Shown: positions 1 to 10,894 of the stretch, one piece after another
How positions within the stretch are numbered: the first letter of the stretch is position 1
How the letters are laid out: every line of letters starts with the position of its first letter
Source: Ectopseudomonas alcaliphila
GTDB taxonomy: Bacteria > Pseudomonadota > Gammaproteobacteria > Pseudomonadales > Pseudomonadaceae
Direction: 5' to 3'
Assembly (NCBI RefSeq): GCF_900101755.1
Contig: NZ_FNAE01000001.1
Span: 1,178,001-1,242,000 of the forward strand
Length of the DNA: 64,000 nucleotides
Made by a program: the position numbers and the translations under genes
Notes under the pieces: model-generated
What the model saw: the letters and a program-made list of their open reading frames with translations, nothing else
What the model was told of the DNA's origin: nothing
The model's database searches: none

Positions 1-366
1 ATCGACGCCGAAGTGACCAAGGACAACAGCATCCCTGAAGGTAGCGACCTGCTCGGCATCGCCCGCAACAGCGCCAGCCTGATGAGTGTTTACCAGTTCC
101 AGAGTGGCGCACTGCAAGGCTCCGAACTGGGCGCCGCGATCACCTACGTTGGCGACCGTTCCGGGCAGACCGGCAGCGATTTCGAGTTGCCGGCCTACAC
201 CACGGTCGACCTGCTCGCGCGCTGGCAAGCCACCCGCGACCTGAGCCTGGGCCTGAATCTCAACAACCTGTTCGACCGCAAGTACTACGAGCGCTCGTTC
301 AATAACGTCTGGGTAATGCCCGGCGACCCTCGCAATCTCAGCGTCAGCCTGACCCTCAACCTTTGA
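1..366 (+). CDS. TonB-dependent outer membrane receptor, C-terminal fragment (5' end outside window)
   Basis: The open frame runs in from the left edge, so only about the last 121 residues are visible. They show the late beta-barrel pattern of TonB-dependent siderophore or metal receptors: alternating hydrophobic strands, the segment LNLNNLFDRKYYE that is typical of the penultimate strands, and an end in LSVSLTLNL that gives the terminal strand. The plug domain and TonB box lie outside the window, so the substrate cannot be read. A periplasmic DUF4198 gene starts 13 bases downstream and is probably co-transcribed. That pairing suggests metal or metallophore uptake, by inference only. Confidence 0.85.
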   Translation: MDAEVTKDNSIPEGSDLLGIARNSASLMSVYQFQSGALQGSELGAAITYVGDRSGQTGSDFELPAYTTVDLLARWQATRDLSLGLNLNNLFDRKYYERSFNNVWVMPGDPRNLSVSLTLNL

Positions 367-379
367 ATCGGAGATTTAC

Positions 380-1099
380 ATGCGTATTCCTGCCTACCTG
401 CTTCTCGCCGGCCTGTTCGCCAGCAGCAGCGCTTTCGCTCACGGCCTCTGGACCGAAGAGCGCCGCGGCAACATCGAAGTCGTCTATGGCCACGGTGCCG
501 AGGACGATGCCTTCAAGGCGGAAAAGATCAGCGGTGCCTGGGCCTATGACGCGGCAGGTCGAATGATTCCGGTGACCGTCGAACGCCTGGCCGATCATGC
601 TCGCCTGCAACCTTTGAAGAAGCCTGCCGTACTCGGCGTGGCCCTGGACAATGGCGCCTGGTCGAAGACCCCGGAAGGCCAATGGATCAACCAGGGCCGC
701 AGCCAGGTGTCGAACTCGACCCAGTCGCTGCACACCTACAAGTACAGCCTGGCGATCTACACAGAAGACGCCAAGCTGCCTGCGCTGGAACAGCTGAAGA
801 TGGTCATAGTGCCGGAAACCGACCCGCTCAAGGTCGGCCCGGGCAAGCCGCTGCCGGTACGCGTGCTGGTGGACGGCAAGCCGATGGCTGGCGTCGAGCT
901 GGTCGGCGACTATCGCGGCGCGCCGCATCAGGTCAGCGCGGTAACCGATGCCGAGGGCCGCGCCCAGGTAACGGTGCGCAACGAGGCGCTGAACATCATC
1001 AGCGCCTCGGTCTACGTCCCGGTGGAGAACGACCCGAATATCGAGAGCCGCGGCCTGTTCACCTCACTGACCTTCCTTGGCCAGCCGCACCACGAGTAA
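380..1099 (+). CDS. DUF4198 family periplasmic protein
   Basis: 239 residues with a clear signal peptide (MRIPAYLLLAGLFASSSAFA, cleavage before HGLWTEE). The His right after the predicted cleavage site is typical of DUF4198 proteins, a family often annotated as nickel or cobalt transport associated. The C-terminal third resembles an Ig-like carrier module (roughly residues 150-205, with PLPVRVLVDGKPMAGVEL). The start is supported by GGAGA 9 bases upstream of the ATG. It follows the receptor gene by 13 bases, so it is likely its periplasmic partner. The metal or ligand is not established, and the function is a family-level guess. Confidence 0.75.
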   Translation: MRIPAYLLLAGLFASSSAFAHGLWTEERRGNIEVVYGHGAEDDAFKAEKISGAWAYDAAGRMIPVTVERLADHARLQPLKKPAVLGVALDNGAWSKTPEGQWINQGRSQVSNSTQSLHTYKYSLAIYTEDAKLPALEQLKMVIVPETDPLKVGPGKPLPVRVLVDGKPMAGVELVGDYRGAPHQVSAVTDAEGRAQVTVRNEALNIISASVYVPVENDPNIESRGLFTSLTFLGQPHHE

Positions 1100-1116
1100 G
1101 CCTCCTCTGCGCCATG

Positions 1117-1149
1117 AAAAAAGCCGGTGACGCTGACGCGCCACCGGCT
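1117..1149 (-). terminator. Rho-independent terminator of hisC
   Basis: Read on the minus strand, an 8-bp stem (AGCCGGTG pairing with CACCGGCT) is followed by six T residues, just beyond the hisC stop. It lies between convergent genes. Read on the plus strand it lacks a T-run, so it mainly serves hisC. Confidence 0.75.
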
Positions 1150-1168
1150 CTGTTCAGAACCGCCTGGA

Positions 1169-2221
1169 TCAAAGGCCTTGCAGGGCGTCCAGCAGGGCCT
1201 GGTTCTGCTCCGGGGTACCGATGGTGATACGCAGGAACTGCGCGATGCGCTGTTGCTTGAAGTGGCGCACGATCACTCCCTGCTCGCGCAGCCCGGCCGC
1301 CAGCGTGGCAGCATCCTTGCCTGGATGACGGGCGAAGACGAAGTTCGCCGCCGAGGGCAGCACCTCGAAACCCAGCCCCTGCAGACCGGCGACCACTGCC
1401 TCGCGACTTTCGATCACCTGCTGGCAGGTTTTCTCGAAATAATCACGGTCCGCGAAAGCCGCTGCTGCGCCGGCGATGGCCATACGGTCGAGCGGGTAGG
1501 AGTTGAAGCTGTTCTTGATCCGCTCCAGCGCCTCGATCAGATCCGGGTGACCAACCGCGATACCGACACGCAGACCCGCCAGCGAGCGTGATTTGGACAG
1601 CGTCTGGGTGACCAGCAGGTTCGGGTACTTGTCGACCAGAGCGATGGCCGTCTGGCCGCCGAAGTCGATATAGGCCTCGTCTACCAGCACCACGCTGTCC
1701 GGGCTGCTCTGCAGCAGGCGCTCGATGGCCTCGAGCGGCAGCAGGCAGCCGGTCGGCGCATTGGGGTTGGGGAAGATGATGCCGCCGTTGGGCCGGGCAT
1801 AGTCCTCGACGCGGATCTGGAACTGCTCGTCCAGCGCCAGCTGTTGGTACTCGATGCCGTACAGGCCGCAATAGACAGGATAGAAGCTGTAGCTGATATC
1901 CGGGAACAGCAGCGGCGCCTCATGCTGGAACAGCCCATGGAAAGCGTGCGCCAACACCTCATCGGAGCCGTTGCCGACGAACACCTGGGCCGGTTGGACG
2001 CCGTAATACTCGGCCACGGCCTGCTTCAGGCGGTCACCGTTGGGGTCGGGATACAGGCGCAGGTCGTCGTTCAGCTCGAGCTGCATCGCCGCGATAGCCT
2101 TGGGCGAGGGGCCGTAGGGGTTCTCGTTGGTGTTGAGCTTGACCAGCTTGCTCAGCTTGGGTTGCTCACCCGGTACATAGGGCACCAGGTCCTTGACGAA
2201 GGGGCTCCAGAATTTGCTCAT
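1169..2221 (-). CDS. hisC: Histidinol-phosphate aminotransferase
   Basis: 350-residue class II PLP aminotransferase that converts imidazole-acetol phosphate and glutamate to histidinol phosphate in histidine synthesis. The substrate-binding [12 protein letters not shown] lies near residue 35, YIDFGG is in the core, and the PLP lysine is in [15 protein letters not shown] chose the ATG at 2221 because GAGGAGAG lies just upstream and [20 protein letters not shown] is the usual beginning; the open frame extends six codons further. It lies downstream of hisG and hisD in the same direction. A REP element separates it from hisD. Confidence 0.95.
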   Translation of the reverse strand: MSKFWSPFVKDLVPYVPGEQPKLSKLVKLNTNENPYGPSPKAIAAMQLELNDDLRLYPDPNGDRLKQAVAEYYGVQPAQVFVGNGSDEVLAHAFHGLFQHEAPLLFPDISYSFYPVYCGLYGIEYQQLALDEQFQIRVEDYARPNGGIIFPNPNAPTGCLLPLEAIERLLQSSPDSVVLVDEAYIDFGGQTAIALVDKYPNLLVTQTLSKSRSLAGLRVGIAVGHPDLIEALERIKNSFNSYPLDRMAIAGAAAAFADRDYFEKTCQQVIESREAVVAGLQGLGFEVLPSAANFVFARHPGKDAATLAAGLREQGVIVRHFKQQRIAQFLRITIGTPEQNQALLDALQGL

Positions 2222-2258
2222 CTGCCCTTCTCTCCTCAAAGTGGTTCGATCTGTTTTG

Positions 2259-2320
2259 TGTAGGAGCCGGCTTGCCGGCGATGCCTTTAGCCGCGGCTCG
2301 CCAGCAAGCTGGCTCCTACA
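2259..2320. repeat. REP-type palindrome, GTAGGAGC family
   Basis: Two 23-base arms (2259-2281 and 2298-2320) are inverted copies with two mismatches. They begin TGTAGGAGCCGG and end CCGGCTCCTACA-like, separated by 16 bases. This is the common Pseudomonas intergenic REP pattern. It sits in the hisD-hisC spacer inside a co-directional gene run. The same GTAGGAG head recurs near 35524 and 39131. Confidence 0.85.
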
Positions 2321-2333
2321 GGTTCGGTCTGGC

Positions 2334-3644
2334 CTATGGCTTGATCCGGTACTCGGCGCTGCGCGCGTGGGCAGTCAGCGACTCGCCACGGGCCAGCACG
2401 GACGCGCTCTTGCCCAGCTCCGACGCACCATCCGGCGAGCAGAAGATGATCGACGAACGCTTCTGGAAGTCATACACCCCCAGCGGCGAGGAAAAGCGCG
2501 CGGTGCCGGAGGTCGGCAGCACATGATTCGGGCCGGCGACGTAATCGCCCAGGGCTTCTGCGGTGTAGCGGCCCATGAAGATCGCACCGGCATGGCGGAT
2601 CTGCGGTAGCCAGGCCTCCGGGTCGGCCACCGACAGCTCCAGGTGCTCCGGCGCGATGTGGTTGGCCACCTCGATGGCCTGTGCCATGTCGGCGACCTGG
2701 ATCAGAGCGCCACGGCCTTCCAGCGAGGTGCGGATGATCTCGGCACGTTCCATGGTCGGCAGCAGCTTGGCGATGCTCTCGGCGACCCGGTCGAGGAAGG
2801 CGGCATCCGGGCTGACCAGGATCGACTGGGCGTCCTCGTCGTGCTCGGCCTGGGAGAACAGGTCCATGGCGATCCAGTCCGGGTCGGTCTGGCCGTCACA
2901 GACCACGAGAATCTCCGAGGGCCCGGCGATCATGTCGATGCCCACCTTGCCGAACACATGGCGCTTGGCGGTGGCCACATAGATGTTGCCGGGGCCGACG
3001 ATCTTGTCCACTGGCGGCACGCTCTCGGTGCCATAGGCCAGCGCCGCAACGGCCTGGGCGCCGCCGATGGTGAACACGCGGTCGACACCGGCGATGGCGG
3101 CAGCAGCCAGCACCAGTTCGTTGATCTCACCGCGTGGGGTCGGCACCACCATCACCACCTCGGGCACGCCGGCGACCTTGGCCGGAATCGCGTTCATCAA
3201 TACCGAGGACGGATAGGACGCCTTGCCGCCCGGCACGTAGAGGCCGGCGCGATCCAGCGGCGTGACCTTCTGCCCCAGCACGGTGCCGTCGGCTTCGGTG
3301 TAGCGCCAGGAATCCTGCTTCTGCTTTTCGTGGTAGCTGCGCACACGCTCGGCTGCGACTTCCAGCGCCTCGCGCTGGGCCGGGCTGATGCGGGTCAGGG
3401 CCAGTTCCAGGCGCTCGCGCGGCAGGATCAGGTCGGCCATGGAGGCGACCTCAAGACCATCGAAACGCTGGGTGTATTCGACCAGGGCAGCATCGCCGCG
3501 CTCGCGCACGGCCTGGATAATTTCCAGCACGCGCTGGTTGACGCCATCGTCGGAGACGCTTTCCCAGGACAGCAGATGATCCAGATGACGCGCGAAGTCC
3601 GTGTCGGCAGCGTTGAGTCGGCGGATGGCAACGGGTGCGGTCAT
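2334..3644 (-). CDS. hisD: Histidinol dehydrogenase
   Basis: 436 residues. Catalyses the last two steps of histidine synthesis, the NAD-dependent oxidation of histidinol to histidine, with a zinc ion. The family pattern is present throughout: [39 protein letters not shown], and [10 protein letters not shown] followed by the zinc/catalytic stretch [10 protein letters not shown]. The open frame extends 24 codons upstream of the ATG at 3644, but [17 protein letters not shown] is the typical N-terminus. It lies 126 bases downstream of hisG in the same orientation. Confidence 0.95.
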   Translation of the reverse strand: MTAPVAIRRLNAADTDFARHLDHLLSWESVSDDGVNQRVLEIIQAVRERGDAALVEYTQRFDGLEVASMADLILPRERLELALTRISPAQREALEVAAERVRSYHEKQKQDSWRYTEADGTVLGQKVTPLDRAGLYVPGGKASYPSSVLMNAIPAKVAGVPEVVMVVPTPRGEINELVLAAAAIAGVDRVFTIGGAQAVAALAYGTESVPPVDKIVGPGNIYVATAKRHVFGKVGIDMIAGPSEILVVCDGQTDPDWIAMDLFSQAEHDEDAQSILVSPDAAFLDRVAESIAKLLPTMERAEIIRTSLEGRGALIQVADMAQAIEVANHIAPEHLELSVADPEAWLPQIRHAGAIFMGRYTAEALGDYVAGPNHVLPTSGTARFSSPLGVYDFQKRSSIIFCSPDGASELGKSASVLARGESLTAHARSAEYRIKP

Positions 3645-3770
3645 AGCGAAAGCCTCATCTAAATGGCATTTTCTCGGGCGCCCGTAATGTAGCAAGCCCA
3701 CCGTGCGGGCACCCAAGAAAAATGGCTATGACACGGATAGGCTGCCGCGACCAGAGGCCGCGCAAAGGAG

Positions 3771-4406
3771 TCAGCCTTGGTGTCGCGCCTCGACGGCGCC
3801 ACGCAGGGTCTCGATCAGGGCCTGGATGCGCGCGTGCTGCATCTTCATCGAAGCCTTGTTGACGATCAGCCGCGAGCTGATGGTAGCGATCATTTCCTGC
3901 GGTTCCAGGCCGTTGGCACGCAGGGTATTGCCGGTGTCGACCACGTCGATGATCTTGTCGGCCAGCCCCACCAGCGGCGCCAGTTCCATCGAACCGTACA
4001 GCTTGATGATGTCGACCTGGCGGCCCTGCTCGGCGTAGTAACGCTTGGCGACGTTGACGAACTTGGTGGCCACGCGCAGGCGCCCTTTCGGCTCCGGCGC
4101 GCCGACCTTGCCAGCCGTCATCAGCTTGCACTTGGCGATCTGCAGATCCAGCGGCTCGTAGATGCCCTGGCCGCCGTATTCCATCAGCACGTCCTTGCCC
4201 GCCACGCCGAGGTCGGCCGCGCCATGCTCGACATAGGTCGGCACATCGGTGGCCCGCACGATCAGCAGGCGCACGTCATCCTGAGTGGTCGGAATGATCA
4301 GCTTGCGGCTCTTGTCCGGGTTCTCGGTCGGCTCGATGCCCGCCGCTGCCAGCAACGGCAGTGTGTCATCGAGAATGCGGCCTTTGGACAGGGCAATGGT
4401 CAGCAT
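3771..4406 (-). CDS. hisG: ATP phosphoribosyltransferase, short form
   Basis: 211 residues, catalysing the first committed step of histidine synthesis (ATP plus PRPP). The length and the lack of a C-terminal regulatory domain make it the short HisG type, which needs HisZ as regulatory subunit; hisZ is not in this window. Motifs include [14 protein letters not shown] at the N-terminus and the PRPP-binding [12 protein letters not shown]. The ATG at 4406 is preceded by AAGGAAA; the open frame runs 12 codons further upstream without family support. It follows murA by 63 bases on the minus strand. Confidence 0.95.
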   Translation of the reverse strand: MLTIALSKGRILDDTLPLLAAAGIEPTENPDKSRKLIIPTTQDDVRLLIVRATDVPTYVEHGAADLGVAGKDVLMEYGGQGIYEPLDLQIAKCKLMTAGKVGAPEPKGRLRVATKFVNVAKRYYAEQGRQVDIIKLYGSMELAPLVGLADKIIDVVDTGNTLRANGLEPQEMIATISSRLIVNKASMKMQHARIQALIETLRGAVEARHQG

Positions 4407-4469
4407 GAAACGGTTTCCTTGAGCGGAAGCGGCCGCCCCCAAGGGAGACGGCCATAGGGCAGTGGAGAC

Positions 4470-5997
<1,528 letters not shown>

Positions 5998-6115
5998 GCT
6001 CGACCTCGACTGACGCATTCGGGCTACCAGCGCCCGCGGGTCGGCCATCATACAAAAAAGCCTCCCGCCTGCGAACCCCGCCAGCGGCGGTACTGACGGA
6101 ACGACGGGAAGCGGT

Positions 6116-6424
6116 TCACTGTTGCAGCGGCAGCAACTCGAGCAATCCACTGACCTGAGCGATCTCGCGCATGTCGTCAGGCAGCGCGCTGATCGTCAGC
6201 TCGCGCCCGGCCTTGCGCGCATCGCGCATGAACGCCAGCAGCAACGCCAAACCGACGCTGCTGGACTTTTCCACCGTGCTGCAGTCGAGCGCCAGCCGCG
6301 CGGCGCTGCTGGCGGCGATCAGGCGCGCACCCTGCTCACGCAGCAGCGGCCCGGTGCTGTAATCGAGCACACCACTGAGCTGCAACTGCCCAGCAGCGCG
6401 TTCGCTGATGCTCGCCTGACTCAC
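6116..6424 (-). CDS. mlaB: STAS-domain protein MlaB
   Basis: 102-residue STAS protein, the cytoplasmic regulator that binds the MlaF ATPase in the Mla (Ttg2) inner-membrane complex. The STAS pattern is visible, with LDCSTVEKSSSVGLALLLAF in the centre holding the conserved serines. It starts with GTG and overlaps the mlaC stop by four bases (GTGA), so it is translationally coupled. It is the last gene of mlaFEDCB, with ibaG following after 118 bases. Confidence 0.9.
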   Translation of the reverse strand: MSQASISERAAGQLQLSGVLDYSTGPLLREQGARLIAASSAARLALDCSTVEKSSSVGLALLLAFMRDARKAGRELTISALPDDMREIAQVSGLLELLPLQQ

Positions 6425-7053
6425 GATTCGCCTCGAGCCTGACGCGCCCTGGCCACGGTATCAGCCCAGGTGTCGATGACCTTGTCGAGATCGTTGCGGT
6501 TGTTCTGCATCGACTGAGCGAACTGGTCGCGGAACAGCTTGCCGACGTTGATGCCGTTGATCACCACGTTACGCAACTTCCAGCCACCATCCATCGACAC
6601 CATGGTGTAGGACAGCGGATAGACCACGCCCTTGCCATCACGGATTTCCATACCGACCGAGGTGCGCTCGCCCTCGTCACGGCCGCTGGCTGGCAGCACG
6701 CGAATGTCCTGATTGTTGTATTCGAGCAGAGCATTGCCATAGAACTGCATCAGGCTGCGCTTGAAGTTTTCCTCAAAGCGGCTCATCTGCTCGGGCGAAG
6801 CCTGACGCGAATAGCGCACGGTCATCACACCACGGGCGATGCCCTCGACATCCACCACCGGACCGAGAATTTCGTTGAGCGAGTCGTAGAAGGCGTTGGG
6901 ATTGTTGCGGTATTGCTCCTTGTTGGCCTTCAAATCAGCCAGCAGGGTATCGGTGGTCTGCTGCACCACTTCATGGGCGCTTGGCGCAGCAACGGCCAGC
7001 AGCGGCATGGCAGCCAGCAACACCAGCAGGGAATTACGCACGGTTTTGAACAT
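6421..7053 (-). CDS. mlaC: Periplasmic phospholipid-binding protein MlaC
   Basis: 210 residues with a signal peptide (MFKTVRNSLLVLLAAMPLLAVAA). MlaC shuttles phospholipids between the outer membrane MlaA complex and the inner membrane MlaFEDB transporter. The family (Ttg2D, toluene tolerance) is recognised from FKRSLMQFYGNALLEY and the C-terminal VINGINVGKLFRDQF. The start is ambiguous: an ATG at 7068 touches the mlaD stop (TGATG), but the ATG at 7053 gives the more usual signal peptide. Both give a functional leader. Confidence 0.92.
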   Translation of the reverse strand: MFKTVRNSLLVLLAAMPLLAVAAPSAHEVVQQTTDTLLADLKANKEQYRNNPNAFYDSLNEILGPVVDVEGIARGVMTVRYSRQASPEQMSRFEENFKRSLMQFYGNALLEYNNQDIRVLPASGRDEGERTSVGMEIRDGKGVVYPLSYTMVSMDGGWKLRNVVINGINVGKLFRDQFAQSMQNNRNDLDKVIDTWADTVARARQARGES

Positions 7054-7067
7054 GTCAGGAGCCCTCA

Positions 7068-7538
7068 TCAATTGGCTTCATCTTTATTGACCGAATTGAG
7101 CAGGAATTTGCCAATCAGGTCTTCCAGCACCAGCGAGGACTGCGTGTCGTGGATGGTGCCGCCGTCCTTGAGCACCTCCTCGTCACCACCAACGCTGATG
7201 CCGATGTATTTCTCGCCGAGCAAGCCAGCGGTCAGAATCGACGCAGTGGAATCCTCAGGTAGGTTATTGACGCTGCCATCGAGCTCCAGGGTCACCCGGC
7301 CCATGTAACTGTCACGGTCCAGATCGATTGCCGTGACCTTGCCGATGCTCACGCCGGCCATGGTGACCTTGGCGCGCACGGTCAGCCCGGCGATGTTGTC
7401 GAAGTAGGCGTACACCTTGTAAGTATCGCCAGCGCTACCGACGCTCAGGCCGCTGACACGCAGGGCCAGCAGCAGCAGGGCCAGCACACCAGCCATGAGG
7501 AACAGGCCGACACCAATCTCCAGCGTGCGGTTTTGCAT
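7068..7538 (-). CDS. mlaD: MCE-domain protein MlaD
   Basis: 156 residues: one N-terminal membrane helix (about residues 8-28), then a single MCE domain with YAYFDNIAGLTVRAKVTMAGV, the GLLGEKYIGI pore-loop region, and a C-terminal helix. MlaD forms the hexameric lipid channel on the periplasmic face of MlaFEDB. The start codon shares one base with the mlaE stop, and the gene is packed between mlaE and mlaC. Confidence 0.95.
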   Translation of the reverse strand: MQNRTLEIGVGLFLMAGVLALLLLALRVSGLSVGSAGDTYKVYAYFDNIAGLTVRAKVTMAGVSIGKVTAIDLDRDSYMGRVTLELDGSVNNLPEDSTASILTAGLLGEKYIGISVGGDEEVLKDGGTIHDTQSSLVLEDLIGKFLLNSVNKDEAN

Positions 7539-8335
7539 CAGAAATCTCCAAACATCAAAGCGGTCAGAATGAAATCCAGGCCAAGCACGGCCAGCGAGGC
7601 ATACACCACGGTACGCGTGGTCGCGCGGCTGATGCCCTCGGAAGTGGGTTCACAGTCGTAGCCCTGGAACACGGCGATCCAGGTCACCACGAAGGCGAAG
7701 ACGATGCTCTTGATCACGCCGTTGAGCACGTCGTCATAAAAGGAAACACTGTTCTGCATGTTGGCCCAGAACGAGCCCTCGTATACACCCAGCCAATCCA
7801 CGGCGACCATCGCGCCACCCCAGATGCCGACCACACTGAAGATCATCGCCAGCAGCGGCATGGAGATGAAGCCAGCCCACAGCCGCGGCGCGACGATGTA
7901 CTTGAGCGGGTCGACACCGATCATCTCCAGGCTGGAGAGCTGCTCGGTGGACTTCATGTTGCCGATTTCGGCGGTCAGCGCGGAACCGGCGCGGCCAGCG
8001 AACAGCAGCGCGGTCACCACCGGACCGAGCTCACGCAGTAGGGTCAGCGCGACCATCTGCCCCACGGCCTGCTCGGAGCCATAGCTGACCAGGATGTTGT
8101 AACCCTGCAGGGCCAGCACCATGCCGATGAACACACCGGACACGACGATGATCGCCAGCGACATCACGCCAACGGCGAAAAGCTGCTTGATCAGCAGCTG
8201 CATAGGCTTGCCGGCACGGCTGCGGCCGAACAGCGCGCCCACCAGGAACAGAACGGAGCGCCCCAGCGTCGCCACGACATCGATACCCGCACGACCGAAC
8301 AGCCGCAGCCGTTCGAGCGGTGAAATTCTGCGCAT
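7538..8335 (-). CDS. mlaE: Phospholipid ABC transporter permease MlaE
   Basis: 265-residue integral membrane protein of the MlaE/Ttg2B permease family. Hydrophobic segments occur near residues 50-70, 90-110, 150-185 and 200-255. The MlaF-contacting cytoplasmic stretch [20 protein letters not shown] and the [12 protein letters not shown] region are characteristic. The ATG at 8335 overlaps the mlaF stop in TGATG, so translation is coupled; a TTG one codon upstream is the open-frame limit. Confidence 0.95.
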   Translation of the reverse strand: MRRISPLERLRLFGRAGIDVVATLGRSVLFLVGALFGRSRAGKPMQLLIKQLFAVGVMSLAIIVVSGVFIGMVLALQGYNILVSYGSEQAVGQMVALTLLRELGPVVTALLFAGRAGSALTAEIGNMKSTEQLSSLEMIGVDPLKYIVAPRLWAGFISMPLLAMIFSVVGIWGGAMVAVDWLGVYEGSFWANMQNSVSFYDDVLNGVIKSIVFAFVVTWIAVFQGYDCEPTSEGISRATTRTVVYASLAVLGLDFILTALMFGDF

Positions 8336-9144
8336 CAACCTCTCCCCAACAGATCTTCGCGGTAGTCCGGCGCCGGAAAATGAAACGGCACCGGGCCATC
8401 CGGAATGCCCTTCATGAACTGACGAATACGTGGATTATCCGATTCCATCAGCTCGGCCGGCGTGCCGTGCCCCAGTACCTGTGCATCACCGACGACATAG
8501 ATGTAGTCAGCGATGCTGGCGGTTTCTGCCAGATCGTGAGAAACCACCACACTGGTGATCCCCAGCGCATCATTGAGCAGACGAATCAGGCGCACCAGCA
8601 CACCCATGGCGATGGGGTCCTGACCGACGAATGGCTCGTCATACAGCAGAATCTGCGGGTCGAGGGCAATCGCACGAGCGAGCGCCACGCGGCGTTTCAT
8701 GCCACCGGACAGCTCGTCCGGCATCAGCTCCAGCGCCCCGCGCAGACCGACGGCCTGCAGTTTCATCAGGACGATGTCGCGAATCATCTCTTCAGGGAGC
8801 TTGGTGTGCACGCGCAAGGGGAACGCCACGTTCTCGAACACGTCGAGATCGGTGAACAGCGCACCGCTCTGGAACAGCACGCCCATCTGCTTGCGCATAT
8901 CGAACAGTTCGTCACGCGACAGCTTCGGCAGGCTGACGCCGTCAACGCGAACATCGCCGGCCGAAGGACGCAGTTCGGCGGCGATCAGGCGCAGCAACGT
9001 GGTCTTGCCGCAACCGGAGGGCCCCATGATGCCGGTGACCTTGCCGCGTGGTATGCGGATATCGACCCTGTCGAAAATCGACCGCGCGCCGCGCTGAAAG
9101 CTGACGCCCTGCAACTCGATCGCGTACTCGTGCTCGGCGCTCAT
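8335..9144 (-). CDS. mlaF: Phospholipid ABC transporter ATPase MlaF
   Basis: 269-residue ABC ATPase that powers lipid movement by MlaFEDB. Walker A is GPSGCGKTT (about residue 41), the signature is [14 protein letters not shown], and Walker B is [13 protein letters not shown], followed by the switch histidine in VVSHD. AAGGAG lies 7 bases upstream of the ATG at 9144. It is the first gene of the minus-strand mla run; the divergent spacer to kdsD should hold its promoter. The open frame extends about 105 codons further with no family support. Confidence 0.95.
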   Translation of the reverse strand: MSAEHEYAIELQGVSFQRGARSIFDRVDIRIPRGKVTGIMGPSGCGKTTLLRLIAAELRPSAGDVRVDGVSLPKLSRDELFDMRKQMGVLFQSGALFTDLDVFENVAFPLRVHTKLPEEMIRDIVLMKLQAVGLRGALELMPDELSGGMKRRVALARAIALDPQILLYDEPFVGQDPIAMGVLVRLIRLLNDALGITSVVVSHDLAETASIADYIYVVGDAQVLGHGTPAELMESDNPRIRQFMKGIPDGPVPFHFPAPDYREDLLGRG

Positions 9145-9350
9145 CTGAACTCCTTGAAAATCAGGCCTTCCTGGCAGACGCCGCCTCCAGAAGCGAGGAC
9201 ACGCGCCAGCCAGAGGGGGCCAAAATGGCCGCGAACTATAGCATTTGCCGAACATGCCGCCCAATAGCACCACGGTGCAGCGTTCAGACTTGCGACAGCT
9301 TCGATATTGCTCTACACGCAGCAAAGGTGAGCGCGGAGAGCTTTTCCCGC

Positions 9351-9356
9351 TATAAT
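9351..9356 (+). promoter_or_regulatory. Putative -10 box for kdsD-kdsC-lptCAB
   Basis: A perfect TATAAT lies 35 bases before the kdsD ATG, in the divergent mlaF-kdsD spacer. I see no good -35 at 16-18 bases spacing, so only the -10 is called. Confidence 0.45.
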
Positions 9357-9390
9357 CCCCGTCTTTTTTCGCCCGACAGCCTTGCCCAGC

Positions 9391-10365
9391 ATGAACCAGA
9401 CCCGCGACCTGATTGATTCCGCGCAGCGCACCATCCGCCTCGAACTTGAAGCGGTGCAAGAGCTATTGCCCCGCATCGACGCCAATTTCATCAAGGCCTG
9501 CGAGCTTATTCTCAGCTGCAAGGGCCGCGTGGTCGTGGTCGGCATGGGCAAGTCCGGGCACATCGGCAACAAGATCGCTGCGACCCTGGCCAGCACCGGC
9601 ACCACCTCGTTCTTCGTCCACCCGGCAGAAGCCAGCCATGGCGACATGGGCATGATCACCAAGGACGACATCGTCCTGGCGCTCTCGAACTCGGGCTCGA
9701 CCGCCGAGATCGTCACCCTGCTGCCGCTGATCAAACGCCTCGGTATCCGCCTGATCAGCATGACCGGCAACCCGGATTCTCCATTGGCCAAAGCCGCCGA
9801 GGTCAATCTGGATGCACGCGTCTCGCAGGAAGCCTGCCCACTGAACCTGGCGCCGACCTCATCGACCACCGCCAGCCTGGTGCTGGGCGACGCACTGGCC
9901 ATTGCCCTGCTGGAAGCGCGCGGTTTCACCGCCGAAGACTTCGCGTTCTCCCACCCCGGCGGCGCCCTCGGCCGCCGCCTGCTGCTCAAGGTGGAGAACG
10001 TGATGCACGAAGGCCCCGCCCTGCCCTGCGTACGCCGCGGCACCAGCCTGCGCGATGCGCTGCTGGAAATGACCCAGAAGGGCCTGGGCATGACCGTGGT
10101 GATGGAAGACGACGGCCGCCTGGCCGGCATCTTCACCGACGGCGATCTGCGCCGCACCCTGGACAAGGGCATCGACGTGCGCCAGGCGCTGATCGACGAG
10201 GTGATGACCCCGCACGGCAAGACTGCTCGCGCCGAAATGCTCGCAGCCGAGGCGCTGAAGATCATGGAAGACCACAAGATCAGCGCTCTGGTGGTGGTCG
10301 ACGAACAAGACAAGCCGGTCGGTGCACTGAACATGCACGACCTGCTGCGCGCCGGAGTAATGTGA
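9391..10365 (+). CDS. kdsD: D-arabinose 5-phosphate isomerase
   Basis: 324 residues. Converts ribulose 5-phosphate to arabinose 5-phosphate, the first step of Kdo synthesis for LPS. An N-terminal SIS domain (VVVVGMGKSGHIGNKIAATL, then HPAEASHGDMGM) is followed by two CBS repeats from about residue 205 (MHEGPALPCVRRGTSLRDAL) and 270. The ATG at 9391 gives the usual start MNQTRDLIDSAQRTI; a TTG three codons upstream is less likely. Its stop overlaps the kdsC start (TGATG). Confidence 0.95.
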   Translation: MNQTRDLIDSAQRTIRLELEAVQELLPRIDANFIKACELILSCKGRVVVVGMGKSGHIGNKIAATLASTGTTSFFVHPAEASHGDMGMITKDDIVLALSNSGSTAEIVTLLPLIKRLGIRLISMTGNPDSPLAKAAEVNLDARVSQEACPLNLAPTSSTTASLVLGDALAIALLEARGFTAEDFAFSHPGGALGRRLLLKVENVMHEGPALPCVRRGTSLRDALLEMTQKGLGMTVVMEDDGRLAGIFTDGDLRRTLDKGIDVRQALIDEVMTPHGKTARAEMLAAEALKIMEDHKISALVVVDEQDKPVGALNMHDLLRAGVM

Positions 10366-10886
10366 TGAACGACCTGCTGCAACGCGCCCGCGCCATCAAA
10401 CTGGCGATCTTCGACGTCGACGGCGTACTCACCGACGGCCGCCTGTACTTCCTCGAAGACGGCAGCGAATTCAAGACGTTCAACACGCTCGACGGCCACG
10501 GCATCAAGATGCTGATCAACTCGGGCGTGCGCACCGCCATCATCAGCGGACGCAAGACCCCGGTGGTCGAGCGCCGCGCCAATAACCTCGGCATCCAGCA
10601 CCTGTTCCAGGGCCGCGAAGACAAACTCGTGGTACTCGACGGCCTGCTCGCCGAACTCGGCCTAAGCTATGAACAGGTCGCTTATCTTGGCGACGACTTG
10701 CCGGACCTTCCAGTGATTCGTCGTGTCGGACTGGGCATGGCCGTGGCCAGCGCCGATGGTTTCGTGCGCCAGCACGCCCATGGCGTAACCCAGGCGCGCG
10801 GCGGTGATGGTGCGGCGCGAGAGTTCTGCGAACTGATCATGCGTGCCCAGGGCACACTGGATGCGGCCCAGGCCGCCTACCTGTAG
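10365..10886 (+). CDS. kdsC: 3-deoxy-D-manno-octulosonate 8-phosphate phosphatase
   Basis: 173-residue HAD phosphatase of the C0 type without a cap domain, as expected for KdsC. It releases Kdo from Kdo 8-phosphate. Motif I is IFDVDGVLTDG with nucleophile and acid/base aspartates, motif II is TAIISGR, and motif IV is YLGDDLPDLPV. It is coupled to kdsD by a TGATG overlap and lies 8 bases before lptC. Confidence 0.95.
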   Translation: MNDLLQRARAIKLAIFDVDGVLTDGRLYFLEDGSEFKTFNTLDGHGIKMLINSGVRTAIISGRKTPVVERRANNLGIQHLFQGREDKLVVLDGLLAELGLSYEQVAYLGDDLPDLPVIRRVGLGMAVASADGFVRQHAHGVTQARGGDGAAREFCELIMRAQGTLDAAQAAYL

Positions 10887-10894
10887 AGAACAGC

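Noticed and set aside
9145..9390. Possible small RNA or extra gene in the mlaF-kdsD spacer
   Set aside because: Only a promoter-like TATAAT is visible; no terminator hairpin or supported short frame on either strand.
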